A stretch of DNA of 64,000 nucleotides from an uncultured Myxococcales bacterium (GCA_937949945.1 CALFEQ010000178.1:73972-137971); one strand, 5' to 3'. Counted from the first letter of the stretch, positions 38,255 through 47,092 are shown. Notes: generated by a model from the letters alone, not told the origin. Program-made: numbers and translations.

Positions 38255-39145
38255 TCACGGCTTCACGGGGCGCAGCAGCACGCCGAAGCGGACGTCGAGC
38301 ATCTGGCGGAGGCTGGCGTAGCTCCTGGCGGGTGCCGCGAGGAGCTCGTCGTTGTCGACGACGCCGTCGCCGTTCGTGTCGGCGGCGGCGAGCTCGCCGA
38401 AGCCGACTTCGCAGCGGAACACCTCCTCGGGGCGAACCTCGAACGGGGCGTAGACGACGTCGTTCGCTCGGACGTCCACCACGGGGTCGTCTTCTTCCGG
38501 CGGCGGAGGCCGGCGGACGTCCTCGTCTCCTCCGGGCGGCCACCCGGCTTCTTCGTCCTCGTCTCCGGCGCACGACCCCACCGGCGAATCGGTCCTCGAG
38601 TCGACTTCGAGGGCGGCTCGGACCGTGACGCGGGAGGCGCCGCGCTCGCCTCGGAGGACGACGAGGACCGAAGCGCTCGAGGCGGCCTCGAACGACGACG
38701 GCGTGACGAAGACGGGATCCGTGAGCCAGCGCAGGTCGTCGGGGGCGACGCCGGGGAGGACGACGGCATCGTCCCATTCCGCGTCCCAGGTCCCTTGCTC
38801 GCGGAAGAACTTCCGGGTCGCGAGCTCGACCTGGACACGGGCCGGGCCGACACGGAGGCCCGGAGCGAAGATCTCCGCAGGCCGCATGACGTCCGCGATG
38901 TACGTGTCCCAGCCGTAGCCGTTCGACCGCACGCCGAAGGCGTTGATGCGCACGCGCACGACGAGCTTCTCGACCGTCACCCGCCAGCCGTCGCTCTCGA
39001 ACGGCTCACCGCGCGCCGCGGCGGAAGGCTCGAGCCGAGCCCCGGCGGCTCCGGCGGGAGGCGGCGCTTCGGACGCCGGTACGCATGCCGGGATCGACAG
39101 GAGCGCTCCGAAAAGCGCCGCCACACGCTTCGTCGAGCGGCTCAC
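38255..39145 (-). CDS. lipoprotein with EF-hand-like motif, partner of TonB receptor
   Basis: A 296-residue lipoprotein (lipobox SIPAC, Cys about 18). The mature part is beta-rich with conserved-looking stretches (DGWRVTVEKLVVRVRINAFG; YIADVMRPAEIFAPGLRVGP), an acidic Glu/Asp/Pro segment, and a canonical calcium-binding EF-hand loop DTNGDGVVDNDE near residue 260. Family not recognised. The GTG at 39145 overlaps the stop of the TonB-dependent receptor gene (GTGA), so the two are co-translated. I infer a surface lipoprotein that works with the receptor in substrate capture. Confidence 0.75.
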   Translation of the reverse strand: MSRSTKRVAALFGALLSIPACVPASEAPPPAGAAGARLEPSAAARGEPFESDGWRVTVEKLVVRVRINAFGVRSNGYGWDTYIADVMRPAEIFAPGLRVGPARVQVELATRKFFREQGTWDAEWDDAVVLPGVAPDDLRWLTDPVFVTPSSFEAASSASVLVVLRGERGASRVTVRAALEVDSRTDSPVGSCAGDEDEEAGWPPGGDEDVRRPPPPEEDDPVVDVRANDVVYAPFEVRPEEVFRCEVGFGELAAADTNGDGVVDNDELLAAPARSYASLRQMLDVRFGVLLRPVKP

Positions 39146-41406
39146 AGTGCGCCCTCCACGCCGATGCTCGGCGCGACGACCGGGCCGAACTCCTCGTGGC
39201 GGCAGCGGCCCTCGATGCAGGTCGTCGCCAGGACCTCCTCGTTCGCCGTCACGTTGAGCCCCTCGAGCACCAAACCCATGAAGCGATGCTCGCCCCAGAT
39301 CCAACGCTTTTCGAGCCGCAGGTCGAGGCGATGGAACGGCGGCAGGCGTCCGACGCCCGGCTCGTCACTGGGCCACCCGCCGTAGCTCAGGTAGCGCGCC
39401 GAGGCGCGCCAGTTGCGGCCGAGGTCGACGACGCCGCCGACCTGGGCGACCCACGTCCGATCGAAGGGGCTCACCCCCGCCGGCTCCGTCCGCGTCGAGC
39501 CGAGGACGGCTCGCGAGAGCGTCCCGCTCGCGAACGCCGAGTAGCGCTCGGAGAGCTTGCGCATCAGGAACACCTCGAGGCCGTACGCCTGCGTCGGAGA
39601 CGACGGCTCGCCCGCAGTCGGCACGATCTCGATCTCGATGTCGTTGCGATTGCGCGCGAAGGCACGGAGGTCGAAGTAGCTGTGGTGGAAGCCCACGGTC
39701 TTCAACGTGAAGCGCCACGGCAGGCGCAGCTCGGCGCCGGCGCTCTTCTGGTACGCGAACGACAGACCGCCCGGGAGCCGGCGATAGCCGATCGCGGGGA
39801 TCGGGATCGCGAACGCGGGGGGCTGTGGCGCCACCCCGAGCGCGCCGAGGAACGCGACCTTCGACGTCACCGGGACGCGCATCGATGCGCGTGGGCTCGG
39901 CCCGACCGCGGCCGCGCCGTCGCTGGTGAAGACGTCACCGCGGAGCGTGCCCGTCAGGTCCCATCCCGGACGCGGCTTGTACGTCGCCGAGGCCCACGCG
40001 CCCGTCGCGGTGTCGACGCGCGCACCGAACAGCTCGAGGGCCTCTTCGTACGCCCGCCGCGAGACCGAGTAGCGGTTCGGGATGTCGCCGCTGTAGCGCT
40101 CGGCGAAGACGTCCGCGCCGAGCTCGACCTCGACCTCGCGCGACACCGGCCAGCGATGCCGGCCACGCACGCCCGCCACGAGGTTCTGGGCGAAGCGCGC
40201 GTCTTCGAGGCGGGTGCGATCGATGCCGAACGTCGTCGCGATGCGGGTCGTCGCGCCGTCGCTGCCGCGCCGGTCCGCGCGGAGGTCCAGGCGATGGAAC
40301 TCCGATGCGAAGTACACCTCCTCGATGCCTTCTTCGACCTGCGAGGCGTAGTCGAAGGAGCCGATCGCGAGGGCCGAGAGACGCCACCGATCGTCGAGCG
40401 CCCAGGAGAAGCGCGCGTTGTAGTCGCGGTAGTCGATCGTGACGTCCGGCGCGAAGAGCGAGACGAGCCCGGCGGTGTACGAATAGCGCCCGCCGACTCC
40501 GACGGTCGCGCGTCCGTTCGCGAGCGGCGCCTCGACGTATGCGCCGGCATCGAAGAGGCGGATCTGCCCTTCGCCGTAGAGCTCCTTCGGGGGATCGCGC
40601 GTCGTCCCCGCGACGATGCCGCCCGAGAAGCGGCCGTAGCGCCCGGGATAGGCCGCGGGGTGGAGGGCGACCTCCTCGACGAGGGCCGGCTGGATGACGC
40701 CGGGGCCGAGGCCGAAGTGGAACAGGTACGGGACGCGGACCTCGTCGATGAAGTAGCCGACGGCCGACGGCGGCGCCCCGCGGATGTAGTAGTACGGCAG
40801 GCCCGAGACGATCGGCACGACGCCCGGCAGGACGTCGATCGCTCGGAACGGGTCACCGAACGCGCCGGGCAGGAGGCGCATCTCGCTCCGCCCGAGCCGG
40901 TGCTCGGTCGGTGTTCGTGGCTCGTCGCGGCGGCCGGTGACGACGACCTCCTCGACGTCGGCGGGCTTCGCCACACGTGCCGGCGCGGGCGGCGGAGGCG
41001 CAGGGCTCGTCGGGACGGGGCGGGTGTCCAGCGGCGGTGCCGTAGGTGGATCCGCGGATGCCGGCGGCGGCGCGTGGAACGACACCAAGAGGCGGATCTT
41101 CGCCGCCGTCGGCTGCCCCGCACGCCTCGCGGGCTCGAAGCGCGCGCTCCTCGCGGCCTGCGTCGCTCGCGACGCGAAAGGCTCGGTGCCCTCGACGACG
41201 TCGACGCTCTCCACCGAGCCGTCCGCTCCCACGACGATCTCGAGGACGACGGAGGCGTCGCCGGTCGCGCCTTCGGGATACGCGGGCTTCACCTCGTCCA
41301 GCAGCTTCGGCGGGACCACCTCGGCGGGCGCCGCGGGCTGCGCGAAGGATGCCTTCGGGAGCGCGGCACAGCACAGCACGAGCGAGAGGAGGAGCGGCGC
41401 GCGCAC
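39142..41406 (-). CDS. TonB-dependent receptor with N-terminal TonB-C-like domain
   Basis: A 754-residue outer-membrane protein. After a signal peptide (about 1-22, LLSLVLCCAALPKASFA) comes an 80-residue TonB C-terminal-like domain (PPKLLDEVKPAYPEGATGDA, IVVGADGSVESVDVVEG, ARSARFEPARRAGQPT). A Pro-rich linker follows, then a TonB-box-like segment EEVVVTGRR, a plug (LPGVVPIVSGLPYYYIRGAP) and a long beta-barrel ending in a short terminal strand. This domain order is seen in myxobacteria. The first domain may help energise the receptor or be inserted as a regulatory signalling domain. The GTG at 41406 starts the signal peptide. The substrate is unknown. The next gene is a lipoprotein overlapping by 4 bases. 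Confidence 0.85.
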   Translation of the reverse strand: MRAPLLLSLVLCCAALPKASFAQPAAPAEVVPPKLLDEVKPAYPEGATGDASVVLEIVVGADGSVESVDVVEGTEPFASRATQAARSARFEPARRAGQPTAAKIRLLVSFHAPPPASADPPTAPPLDTRPVPTSPAPPPPAPARVAKPADVEEVVVTGRRDEPRTPTEHRLGRSEMRLLPGAFGDPFRAIDVLPGVVPIVSGLPYYYIRGAPPSAVGYFIDEVRVPYLFHFGLGPGVIQPALVEEVALHPAAYPGRYGRFSGGIVAGTTRDPPKELYGEGQIRLFDAGAYVEAPLANGRATVGVGGRYSYTAGLVSLFAPDVTIDYRDYNARFSWALDDRWRLSALAIGSFDYASQVEEGIEEVYFASEFHRLDLRADRRGSDGATTRIATTFGIDRTRLEDARFAQNLVAGVRGRHRWPVSREVEVELGADVFAERYSGDIPNRYSVSRRAYEEALELFGARVDTATGAWASATYKPRPGWDLTGTLRGDVFTSDGAAAVGPSPRASMRVPVTSKVAFLGALGVAPQPPAFAIPIPAIGYRRLPGGLSFAYQKSAGAELRLPWRFTLKTVGFHHSYFDLRAFARNRNDIEIEIVPTAGEPSSPTQAYGLEVFLMRKLSERYSAFASGTLSRAVLGSTRTEPAGVSPFDRTWVAQVGGVVDLGRNWRASARYLSYGGWPSDEPGVGRLPPFHRLDLRLEKRWIWGEHRFMGLVLEGLNVTANEEVLATTCIEGRCRHEEFGPVVAPSIGVEGAL

Positions 41407-41594
41407 CGTGCTTTCGTAGCCGAAGAGTATCCGACGAGTGAGCGCAAATCGCGCACGGATCCTCTCGCTCGAGCGTTCCGTTTGGGGTGGAATCGCGCGG
41501 CATCCAGGCGTAAGCCCCAGTCCGTCGCCCGGCGGCGCCTGCCCGACGGGCGACGCGCGAAGATCCCGAGACCAACAGCGAGGTTGCGAAGGAA

Positions 41595-42530
41595 GTGAAC
41601 GAGACGCCGGCCATCGTCGACGAAGCACCCGAAGCCGCAGTCGTCCCCGAGCGCACGCGCGACCGTCCCGCGCTCCACGAGGCGCATTTCCTCCGTCGAG
41701 CGGCGCGGTGGGGGGCGACCCGCGGACCGGACTGGTGGCTCGCGTACGGACCGCTCGTCTTCGGCTGGGCCGCCGCCGTGCTCGTCCCGTCCGCACGCCG
41801 GGCCGTGCGCCGGAACCTCCATCGCGTCCGCGGTCCGGCCTCTCCGCTCCGAGATGCGCGCGACGTGCTCGCCACGTTCGGCACGTACGCCTCGTGCCTC
41901 GCCGAGGTCCTCTCGAACGACGCGCCCGGCGGGCCGAAGCGACCGAACGCGCTCATCATCGGCGAGAGGAACGTCCGCTCCGCGGTGAAACAGAAGCGCG
42001 GGCTGATCGTCGTGACGGCGCACACGGCGGGTTGGGAGGTCGCGGGGCCGCTCCTCGGCAAGAGCTTCGGGCTGGAAGTCATGCTCGTCACGCACGCGGA
42101 GCCGAACGCCCGCGCGGGGCGCCTGCAGGACGAGGCGCGCCGGCGCGGCGGCGTTTCGATCGCGCACGTCGGCGATCCGCTCGCGTCGTTGCCGCTCTTG
42201 CGTCACGTCCGCAACGGCGGCGTGGTGGCGCTCCAGCTCGATCGCGTCGTCCCCGGCATGCGGACGCGCAAAGCGCCGTTGCTCGGCGTCCAGGGCGAGG
42301 TGCCCGAAGGACCGCTTCGGCTCGCGCAGCTCTCCGGCGCGCCGATCCTGCCCATCTTCTGCGCGCGGCGGCGCTTCCGCGAGTACGTCGTCCACGTCTT
42401 CGAGCCGAGGACGCTCGACCGGAACGCGACCGACGCGACGCTCGACGAGGTCGCGGTCTATCTCGCCGACTGCATGACCCGCTTCCTGCGGGCGCACCCG
42501 ACGCAGTGGTTCCAGTTCGGAGGCGGCTGA
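41595..42530 (+). CDS. LpxL/HtrB-type lysophospholipid acyltransferase
   Basis: A 311-residue member of the bacterial lipid A biosynthesis acyltransferase family (PF03279). An N-terminal hydrophobic helix (YGPLVFGWAAAVLV) is followed by the catalytic HX4-type motif in VVTAHTAGWEV, and by AELQ/ALQLDRVVPG and GAPILPIFCARR. These enzymes add secondary acyl chains to lipid A or act on other lysolipids at the inner membrane. The GTG at 41595 has GAAGGA upstream. It is divergent from the TonB receptor gene across 188 bp that hold both promoters. Confidence 0.85.
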   Translation: MNETPAIVDEAPEAAVVPERTRDRPALHEAHFLRRAARWGATRGPDWWLAYGPLVFGWAAAVLVPSARRAVRRNLHRVRGPASPLRDARDVLATFGTYASCLAEVLSNDAPGGPKRPNALIIGERNVRSAVKQKRGLIVVTAHTAGWEVAGPLLGKSFGLEVMLVTHAEPNARAGRLQDEARRRGGVSIAHVGDPLASLPLLRHVRNGGVVALQLDRVVPGMRTRKAPLLGVQGEVPEGPLRLAQLSGAPILPIFCARRRFREYVVHVFEPRTLDRNATDATLDEVAVYLADCMTRFLRAHPTQWFQFGGG

Positions 42531-42634
42531 GTCCGCAGGGACGGCCCGGGAGAAGCCGAAGACGAGCCGCGAGAAGGGAGGTCCCACGCGGCACGTTCTC
42601 CCGGACGCGGAAGTAGTCTATAGGGTCGCTTCCC

Positions 42635-43381
42635 ATGCCAGCGACCCGTCTGCACGTCGGAGCGAAGGAGCTCCGCGGCGAGCTCAGTGCCTACGCGAAG
42701 CGCTTCGACCTGCTCGAGGTGCGCGGGGTCGAGGCGTCGAAGCTGCGCCAAGCGCCGAGCGCGGCCACGCTCCGGCGTTGGCGCCGGACGGTGCCTCCGC
42801 ACTTCGAGTTCGCGGTCGTCGCGGGACCGAACCTCGGGCGGCTCAAGCCGTCGGACGCGCTCGAGGCCGAGCTCGAGGCGATGCTCGCCACGGGCCAGGC
42901 GCTCCAGTCGCGTCTGTTCGTCATCCCGACGCCGCCGGACGTCACGCCGAGCAAGCTCTGGAGAGACCGTTTCGCGGCGGTGCTCGAGCGCATCCCGCGC
43001 GACGTCGCGACCGTCGTATGGGAGCCGAGCGGGCCCTGGGAGCTCGAGGAGGCGGCGGTCCAGGCGAGCCGGTGGGGCGTCGTCCTCTCCGTCGACCCGA
43101 ACCGGGATCCGGTTCCGCCCGGGCCGGTCGCGTTCGGCCGGCTGCGGGCGCTCGGCGGGACGCGATCGTACAGCGCGGCCGCCCTCGAGCGGGTGGCGCG
43201 CGCGCTCCTCGACCGGCGCGACGCGTACGTGATCATCGAGACGGCGAGCGCCCTCAAGGAGGCGAAGACGCTCCGCCGTCTCGTCCGCGAGGTGGGCTCG
43301 AAGAAGGCGGGGGGGTTGACGCGGCTCGTCCGTCCGAGGGGCGCGCCGCCCGAGTTCGACGACGACGAGCAGGACGAATAG
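42635..43381 (+). CDS. DUF72 family protein
   Basis: A 248-residue protein resembling DUF72, a TIM-barrel-like family of unknown function. It has an N-terminal strand RLHVGAKELRGE, the pattern DLLEVRGVEASKLRQAPSAA followed by RRTVPPHFEFAVVAGPN, and internal strands VVWEPSGPWE. Typical DUF72 proteins begin with a W-rich GTSGW motif that is absent here, so it is a divergent member. The C-terminus is acidic. A -10-like TATAGG lies at 42619-42624, 10 bases before the ATG. It is directly followed, with no spacing, by the GGT-like gene (TAG-ATG adjacent). Confidence 0.72.
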   Translation: MPATRLHVGAKELRGELSAYAKRFDLLEVRGVEASKLRQAPSAATLRRWRRTVPPHFEFAVVAGPNLGRLKPSDALEAELEAMLATGQALQSRLFVIPTPPDVTPSKLWRDRFAAVLERIPRDVATVVWEPSGPWELEEAAVQASRWGVVLSVDPNRDPVPPGPVAFGRLRALGGTRSYSAAALERVARALLDRRDAYVIIETASALKEAKTLRRLVREVGSKKAGGLTRLVRPRGAPPEFDDDEQDE

Positions 43382-44464
43382 ATGGCGTTGCGCAAGGCAA
43401 GGGCGGCGGTCGCGTCCGCCCCGGAGGTCGAGGCTGCAGCCGAGGAGCTGCTCGGTCGCGGCAACGCAGTGGACGCCGTGGTCGCGGGCGTGTTCGCGGC
43501 CTGCGCCGTCTCTCCGGGCGTGCTGCTCGGTCCCGTGCAGCTCCTGGTCGGCGGCGGCGGCGCGGGTCTCGTCGCGATCGACGGGCGTGTCCGACAGCCC
43601 GGCATCGGCGCCCCACGCCCGCGTGGGTTCACGAGCGCGGAGGAGATCCCGGACGCCGCGCGCGTCGGCGTCCCCTGGCTCCCCGCCGCCCTCGCCGTCG
43701 CGATCGCGTCGATGGGCACGGCCACGTTCGCGCAGGTCCTCGGCCCGGCGGTGGCGCTCGCGAAAGGGACGCCGCGCGCGGACATCCTCTCGCGGATCGC
43801 CTCGCGCGGGCCGCGCGCGATCGAGGAGCGCCCGCTCGCGAGCGAGCTCCTCGCCTCCGCGGGACGTCCGAGCGGCGGCCTGCTCACGAGCGACGACCTC
43901 GCGTCGCCTCGACCCGAGGTCCAGCGCGCGAGCCGCGTCGAGCTCTCGGGGCCCGAAGGCGCGCCCCGCGCTCGCTCCGCGGAGGGCTCGAAGAAGAAGG
44001 CGAGCGATCCGGGGCCGAAGGTGCTCGTCACCTTCCCGTGGACGCAGCTCGAAGGCACGGTCCCGGTGCCTCCGGCGCACGAGGTCGACGTCGCGCGCGT
44101 CCGCGCGGTCGCGGCGGTCGACAGGAACGCGACGTTCGCCATCGCGTGCTGGGAGGAGGCGACGGAAGGCCTCCTCCTCGGCGACCTCGGCCTGCGTGCG
44201 CCCTTCTTCGCCGAGCCGGTTCGGCGCGGGCAGACGCGCGTGCGTCCCGGCGAGCCGCGCCCCGCGGCGGGACCGGCGGCGCTCGTGGGGACGGCGGCGG
44301 CGCCGGAGGTGGCTTTCTGCGCGTTCGGAGCCGCGGACGCCTACGACGTGCTCGCGCAAGCGATCGACAGCCTGCTCACGGACGAGCGCATCGAGGCTCA
44401 TGGCGAGGCGCGTCTCGTCGCGTTGTCACACGCGAACGGCACCGCGTCCGTGCTGCGTGGCTGA
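43382..44464 (+). CDS. gamma-glutamyltranspeptidase-like protein lacking catalytic Thr motif
   Basis: A 360-residue protein. Its N-terminal 70 residues match the start of gamma-glutamyltransferase large subunits (ELLGRGNAVDAVVAGVFAAC, then LLVGGGGAGLVAIDG). The later region GVPWLPAALAVAIASMGT resembles the GVPG-x-x-x-G block. It is much shorter than normal GGT (about 550) and the conserved catalytic TTHxSVxD segment is replaced by DRNATFAIACWEEA, so autocatalytic cleavage and transferase activity are unlikely. No signal peptide. It is probably a degenerate GGT paralog with another role, made together with the DUF72 protein. A terminator-like hairpin (44469-44481) lies just after the stop. Confidence 0.65.
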   Translation: MALRKARAAVASAPEVEAAAEELLGRGNAVDAVVAGVFAACAVSPGVLLGPVQLLVGGGGAGLVAIDGRVRQPGIGAPRPRGFTSAEEIPDAARVGVPWLPAALAVAIASMGTATFAQVLGPAVALAKGTPRADILSRIASRGPRAIEERPLASELLASAGRPSGGLLTSDDLASPRPEVQRASRVELSGPEGAPRARSAEGSKKKASDPGPKVLVTFPWTQLEGTVPVPPAHEVDVARVRAVAAVDRNATFAIACWEEATEGLLLGDLGLRAPFFAEPVRRGQTRVRPGEPRPAAGPAALVGTAAAPEVAFCAFGAADAYDVLAQAIDSLLTDERIEAHGEARLVALSHANGTASVLRG

Positions 44465-44480
44465 TCGCTCCGCGAAAGCG

Positions 44481-44512
44481 AGGAAACAAAACGCCGAGCA
44501 CGCGTGCGCTCG
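44481..44512 (-). terminator. probable intrinsic terminator of rpmB
   Basis: On the minus strand the palindrome at 44512-44495 (CGAG ... CTCG with an inner GCACGCGTGC) is followed by GCGTTTTGTTTCC. It lies about 60 bp after the rpmB stop. The T-run is short and interrupted, so efficiency is uncertain. Confidence 0.45.
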
Positions 44513-44572
44513 CTCGACGAGCGCCGCGCGCTGTTGCTCGGCTCCGGCCGACCGCTGGCGGACGACGACGGG

Positions 44573-44797
44573 CTACAGCTTCACGCCGTAGCGCTTCGCG
44601 TACTCGAGGACGCCGATCTTGTCGATCGTGCGGATGTCGCGCGTCGTCAGCTTGAGCGTCACGAAGCGGTCGTACTCGGGCACGTAGACGCGCCGCGTCT
44701 GGATGTTGATGTTCTGCCAGCGCTTCGTCTTGATGTTGGAGTGCGAGACGTTCTGCGCCTTGAGCTTGCGCTTGCCGGTGATGTCGCTCTTCGCCAT
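44573..44797 (-). CDS. rpmB: 50S ribosomal protein L28
   Basis: A 74-residue basic protein matching L28: it starts MAKSDITGKRKLKAQNVSHS, continues NIKTKRWQNINIQTRRVYV and ends in the helix RTIDKIGVLEYAKRYGVKL. It is a component of the large ribosomal subunit near the L1 stalk base. It is monocistronic here, not next to rpmG, and the L28 lacks the Cys pair of zinc-binding forms. The ribosome site GAGGG is 8-9 bases upstream of the ATG. A perfect TTGACA (44847-44852 on the minus strand) lies upstream, but the matching -10 is poor. Confidence 0.96.
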   Translation of the reverse strand: MAKSDITGKRKLKAQNVSHSNIKTKRWQNINIQTRRVYVPEYDRFVTLKLTTRDIRTIDKIGVLEYAKRYGVKL

Positions 44798-44956
44798 GAC
44801 GTAAAGCCCTCGAAAGGCCGCGGAACTTGGCGGAAAGTCATCCTTCTGTCAAGCACGCCTTGACCTTGCCGTCTCGATGGCCGTCAAATGGCCGAGCTCT
44901 TGGGGGAGGCCAGGGGCGAACGTCCCGCCGAACGTAAAGAAAATCGAGGGGTTACG

Positions 44957-46051
44957 ATGAAGAACACTGCGCTCCGTTTCCTTGTCGGGCTGACGGGTCT
45001 CGCCGCCTTCGCCGTGGCGTGTGGAGGGGAGTCGACGCCGGAGCCGCAGGTTCCGGCGCAGGAGCCCATTCCCGTGCCGCCGGCTCCGACGGCCGCCACC
45101 GCCGAGGCTCCGGCGCCCCCGCCGAAGAAGTCGCTCGCGGAGCTCCAGCAGGCCGCGGGCAAGGCGCTCGCCGAGGCCTTCGCCGCCGGCGACGCGGCCA
45201 AGTACGCCGCGGTCTACACCGAGGACGCGGTCATCAAGCGGCCGGGCGAGCCCGACCTCGTCGGTCGTGAGGCGATCACGAAGTCGATGACCGAGTTCGC
45301 GACGGCGTTCTCGAAGGCGAAGCTCGGCGAGTCCCGCGTCTTCGTGAAGGGTGAGGTCGTCGTCTCCGAGTGGGTCATGAACGCGACGCACTCGGGCGAT
45401 TTCATGGGCTTCAAGGCGAGCGAGAAGCCCGTCGGCGTCACCGGCGCCAGCATCTACTGGTTTTCGCCCGACGGCCTCATCAAGGAGGAGCACCGGTACT
45501 TCAACGTGTCGACGGTGCTCTCGCAGACGGGCATCTCGAAGGACAAGGGCCGCGCCGTCCCGGCGTTGCCGTCGGGCGCGCCGGAGGTCGTCGTCGCCAA
45601 GGACTCGCCCGAGGAGAAGGCGAACGTCGAGGTGCTCGAGAAGATCAACAAGGCGTGGGAGGCGAAGAAGGTCGACGATCTCACCGCCCTCTTCACCGAC
45701 GACGCGACGTGGGACGACGTCACGCTCCTCGACCCGTCGAAGGGCAAGAAGGAGATCGGCAAGTACGCCTCGACGTTCTTCAAGGCCGTCCCGGACGGCA
45801 AGCTCGCCACCACGAACGTCTGGGGCTTCGGCGACTGGGTCGTCGAGGAGGGGACGTTCTCCGGGACGCACAAGGGCACGATGTTCGGGATGGCGCCCTC
45901 GAACAAGAGCTTCACCATCCACGAGGTGACGATCGCGAAGATCGGGCCCGACAAGAAGATCGTGCAGGCCGTCACCTACGGAAACGATCTCGAGCTCGTC
46001 GCGCAGCTCGATCCGAAGAGCTTGCCGAAGCCGCCCGCCGCGAAGAAGTAG
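44957..46051 (+). CDS. lipoprotein with two NTF2/SnoaL-like domains
   Basis: A 364-residue lipoprotein (lipobox AFAVACGG, Cys about 22) with a Pro/Ala-rich linker and two tandem cone-shaped NTF2/SnoaL-like domains. The first is near 60-190 (GKALAEAFAAGDAAKYAAVY, GREAITKSMTEFAT), the second near 220-350 (VEVLEKINKAWEAKKVDDLT, DDATWDDVTL, KGKKEIGKYASTFFKAV). NTF2-like folds bind small molecules or act as isomerases; no catalytic set is obvious. The ATG at 44957 has GAGGGG 6 bases upstream. It is divergent from rpmB across 159 bp, with a convergent hairpin downstream. Confidence 0.82.
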   Translation: MKNTALRFLVGLTGLAAFAVACGGESTPEPQVPAQEPIPVPPAPTAATAEAPAPPPKKSLAELQQAAGKALAEAFAAGDAAKYAAVYTEDAVIKRPGEPDLVGREAITKSMTEFATAFSKAKLGESRVFVKGEVVVSEWVMNATHSGDFMGFKASEKPVGVTGASIYWFSPDGLIKEEHRYFNVSTVLSQTGISKDKGRAVPALPSGAPEVVVAKDSPEEKANVEVLEKINKAWEAKKVDDLTALFTDDATWDDVTLLDPSKGKKEIGKYASTFFKAVPDGKLATTNVWGFGDWVVEEGTFSGTHKGTMFGMAPSNKSFTIHEVTIAKIGPDKKIVQAVTYGNDLELVAQLDPKSLPKPPAAKK

Positions 46052-46086
46052 CCGCCTCGGCGCGCTTCGTCGCGTGACGCCAACGG

Positions 46087-46121
46087 GAGAGCATGCGGCG
46101 CCGCCGGGCGCCCGTGCTCTC
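46087..46121. terminator. long hairpin between convergent genes
   Basis: GAGAGCA (46087-46093) pairs with TGCTCTC (46115-46121) around an inner GGCGCC/GGCGCC stem. It lies between the ends of the NTF2-like lipoprotein gene and the amidohydrolase gene, so it could stop transcription from both sides. There is no T-run. Confidence 0.4.
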
Positions 46122-46147
46122 TCGCACGTTCGTGCGGCCCGTGCGCG

Positions 46148-46966
46148 TCAGGGCTTCGTGCGGCCGACGCACGCGACGAGCTCGGTGCAGAACTGCTGCA
46201 TGCGAGCGAAGTTGGCGTTCTTCTGGAGCGTCTTTTCGTCCATGTAGAGGCGGCGCGCCAGCTCGACCTGGACGACGTGCGCGCCCTCCTTCGGGCGCCC
46301 GTAGTGCTGGGTCGTGAATCCGCCCTGGTACGGATCGTCGTGCGCGACGGTGAAGCCGCTCGCCCGCGCGTGCGCGTCGATGGCGTCGATGAACGGCCGG
46401 GCCGCGCTCGTCCGGCCGCGCGTGCCCGGTACGACGTCGGCGCGACGCGCGTTCGTGTCGCCGTGGGCGGCGCGACCGACGCTCGGCATCGAGTGGGCGG
46501 CGACGACGACCGCGTAACCGAAGCGCGCGCGCTTGGCTTCGATCGCGGCCGCGATCGCGCGGTGGTACGGGCGGTAGTACGTCTCGAGACGCCGATCGAG
46601 CTCGTGCCGAGGGAGCGGCGCGTCGAGGACGCGCACGCCGTCGCTCGTCAGGCGCCAGACGATGCCCCGGGTCGCGCGGGCGCCCGGCGGGGCCCCCTCG
46701 ACGGACTCGACGTCGACGTCCTTCTCGCTGCGATTGAGGTCGATGACGTAACGAGAGACGTGCGCGACGATCAGGGTCGCGCCGCGCGACGGCGCCTCGG
46801 CATAGAGCTCGTCCACGAACAGATCGGCGTCGCGGCCGATCGAGCGGGCCGGTGCGGCGAGGGTCGCGAGGGCCGGACCGTCGACCCAGAGCCCGGCATG
46901 CGGTACCTCGACGATGACGGGTGTCTCCTCCGCAGACGGCTCGATGACCGAGAAGGCAGCAGGCAT
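46148..46966 (-). CDS. N-formylglutamate amidohydrolase family protein
   Basis: A 272-residue member of the FGase family (PF05013). Typical stretches are VIVEVPHAGLWVD (first His), GRDADLFVDELY, VSRYVIDLNR, VVVAAHSMPSVGR (His) and VQVELARRLYMDE near the C-terminus. Related enzymes hydrolyse N-formylglutamate in histidine breakdown, but many FGase relatives act on other substrates. With no hut genes nearby, the histidine role is unsupported. No signal peptide. The ATG at 46966 gives the family N-terminus. It is transcribed towards the NTF2-like lipoprotein gene and lies 126 bp downstream of xerD on the same strand. Confidence 0.85.
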   Translation of the reverse strand: MPAAFSVIEPSAEETPVIVEVPHAGLWVDGPALATLAAPARSIGRDADLFVDELYAEAPSRGATLIVAHVSRYVIDLNRSEKDVDVESVEGAPPGARATRGIVWRLTSDGVRVLDAPLPRHELDRRLETYYRPYHRAIAAAIEAKRARFGYAVVVAAHSMPSVGRAAHGDTNARRADVVPGTRGRTSAARPFIDAIDAHARASGFTVAHDDPYQGGFTTQHYGRPKEGAHVVQVELARRLYMDEKTLQKNANFARMQQFCTELVACVGRTKP

Positions 46967-47092
46967 CGTCGAACTTCACCCTAGCGCGTTCGGGGCCCGG
47001 CGTCGCGCACCGTCGCTCGGAGACGTGTTTCGCGCGGATCTCGAGCGCCGGCGGCGGCCTGCCGCCCGGGCCCGCCGTCGCGGACCGGACGC

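Noticed and set aside
34338..38777. A 1479-codon open frame on the minus strand
   Set aside because: It runs opposite the Nfn-like flavoprotein gene, its translation is almost only Arg, Leu, Glu, Asp, Val and Ala, and it has no motif. It is the mirror of codon bias in GC-rich DNA.
44824..44852. Sigma-70 promoter of rpmB from a perfect TTGACA
   Set aside because: The hexamer at the proper -10 distance is CAAGTT, too far from TATAAT to call the promoter. It is mentioned only in the gene entry.
44878..44892. Sigma-54 promoter before the NTF2-like lipoprotein gene
   Set aside because: It has GG-N10-GC, but the -12 box is TGGC rather than TTGC and no dyad or activator gene is near. Bare GG-N10-GC is expected by chance in such GC-rich DNA.
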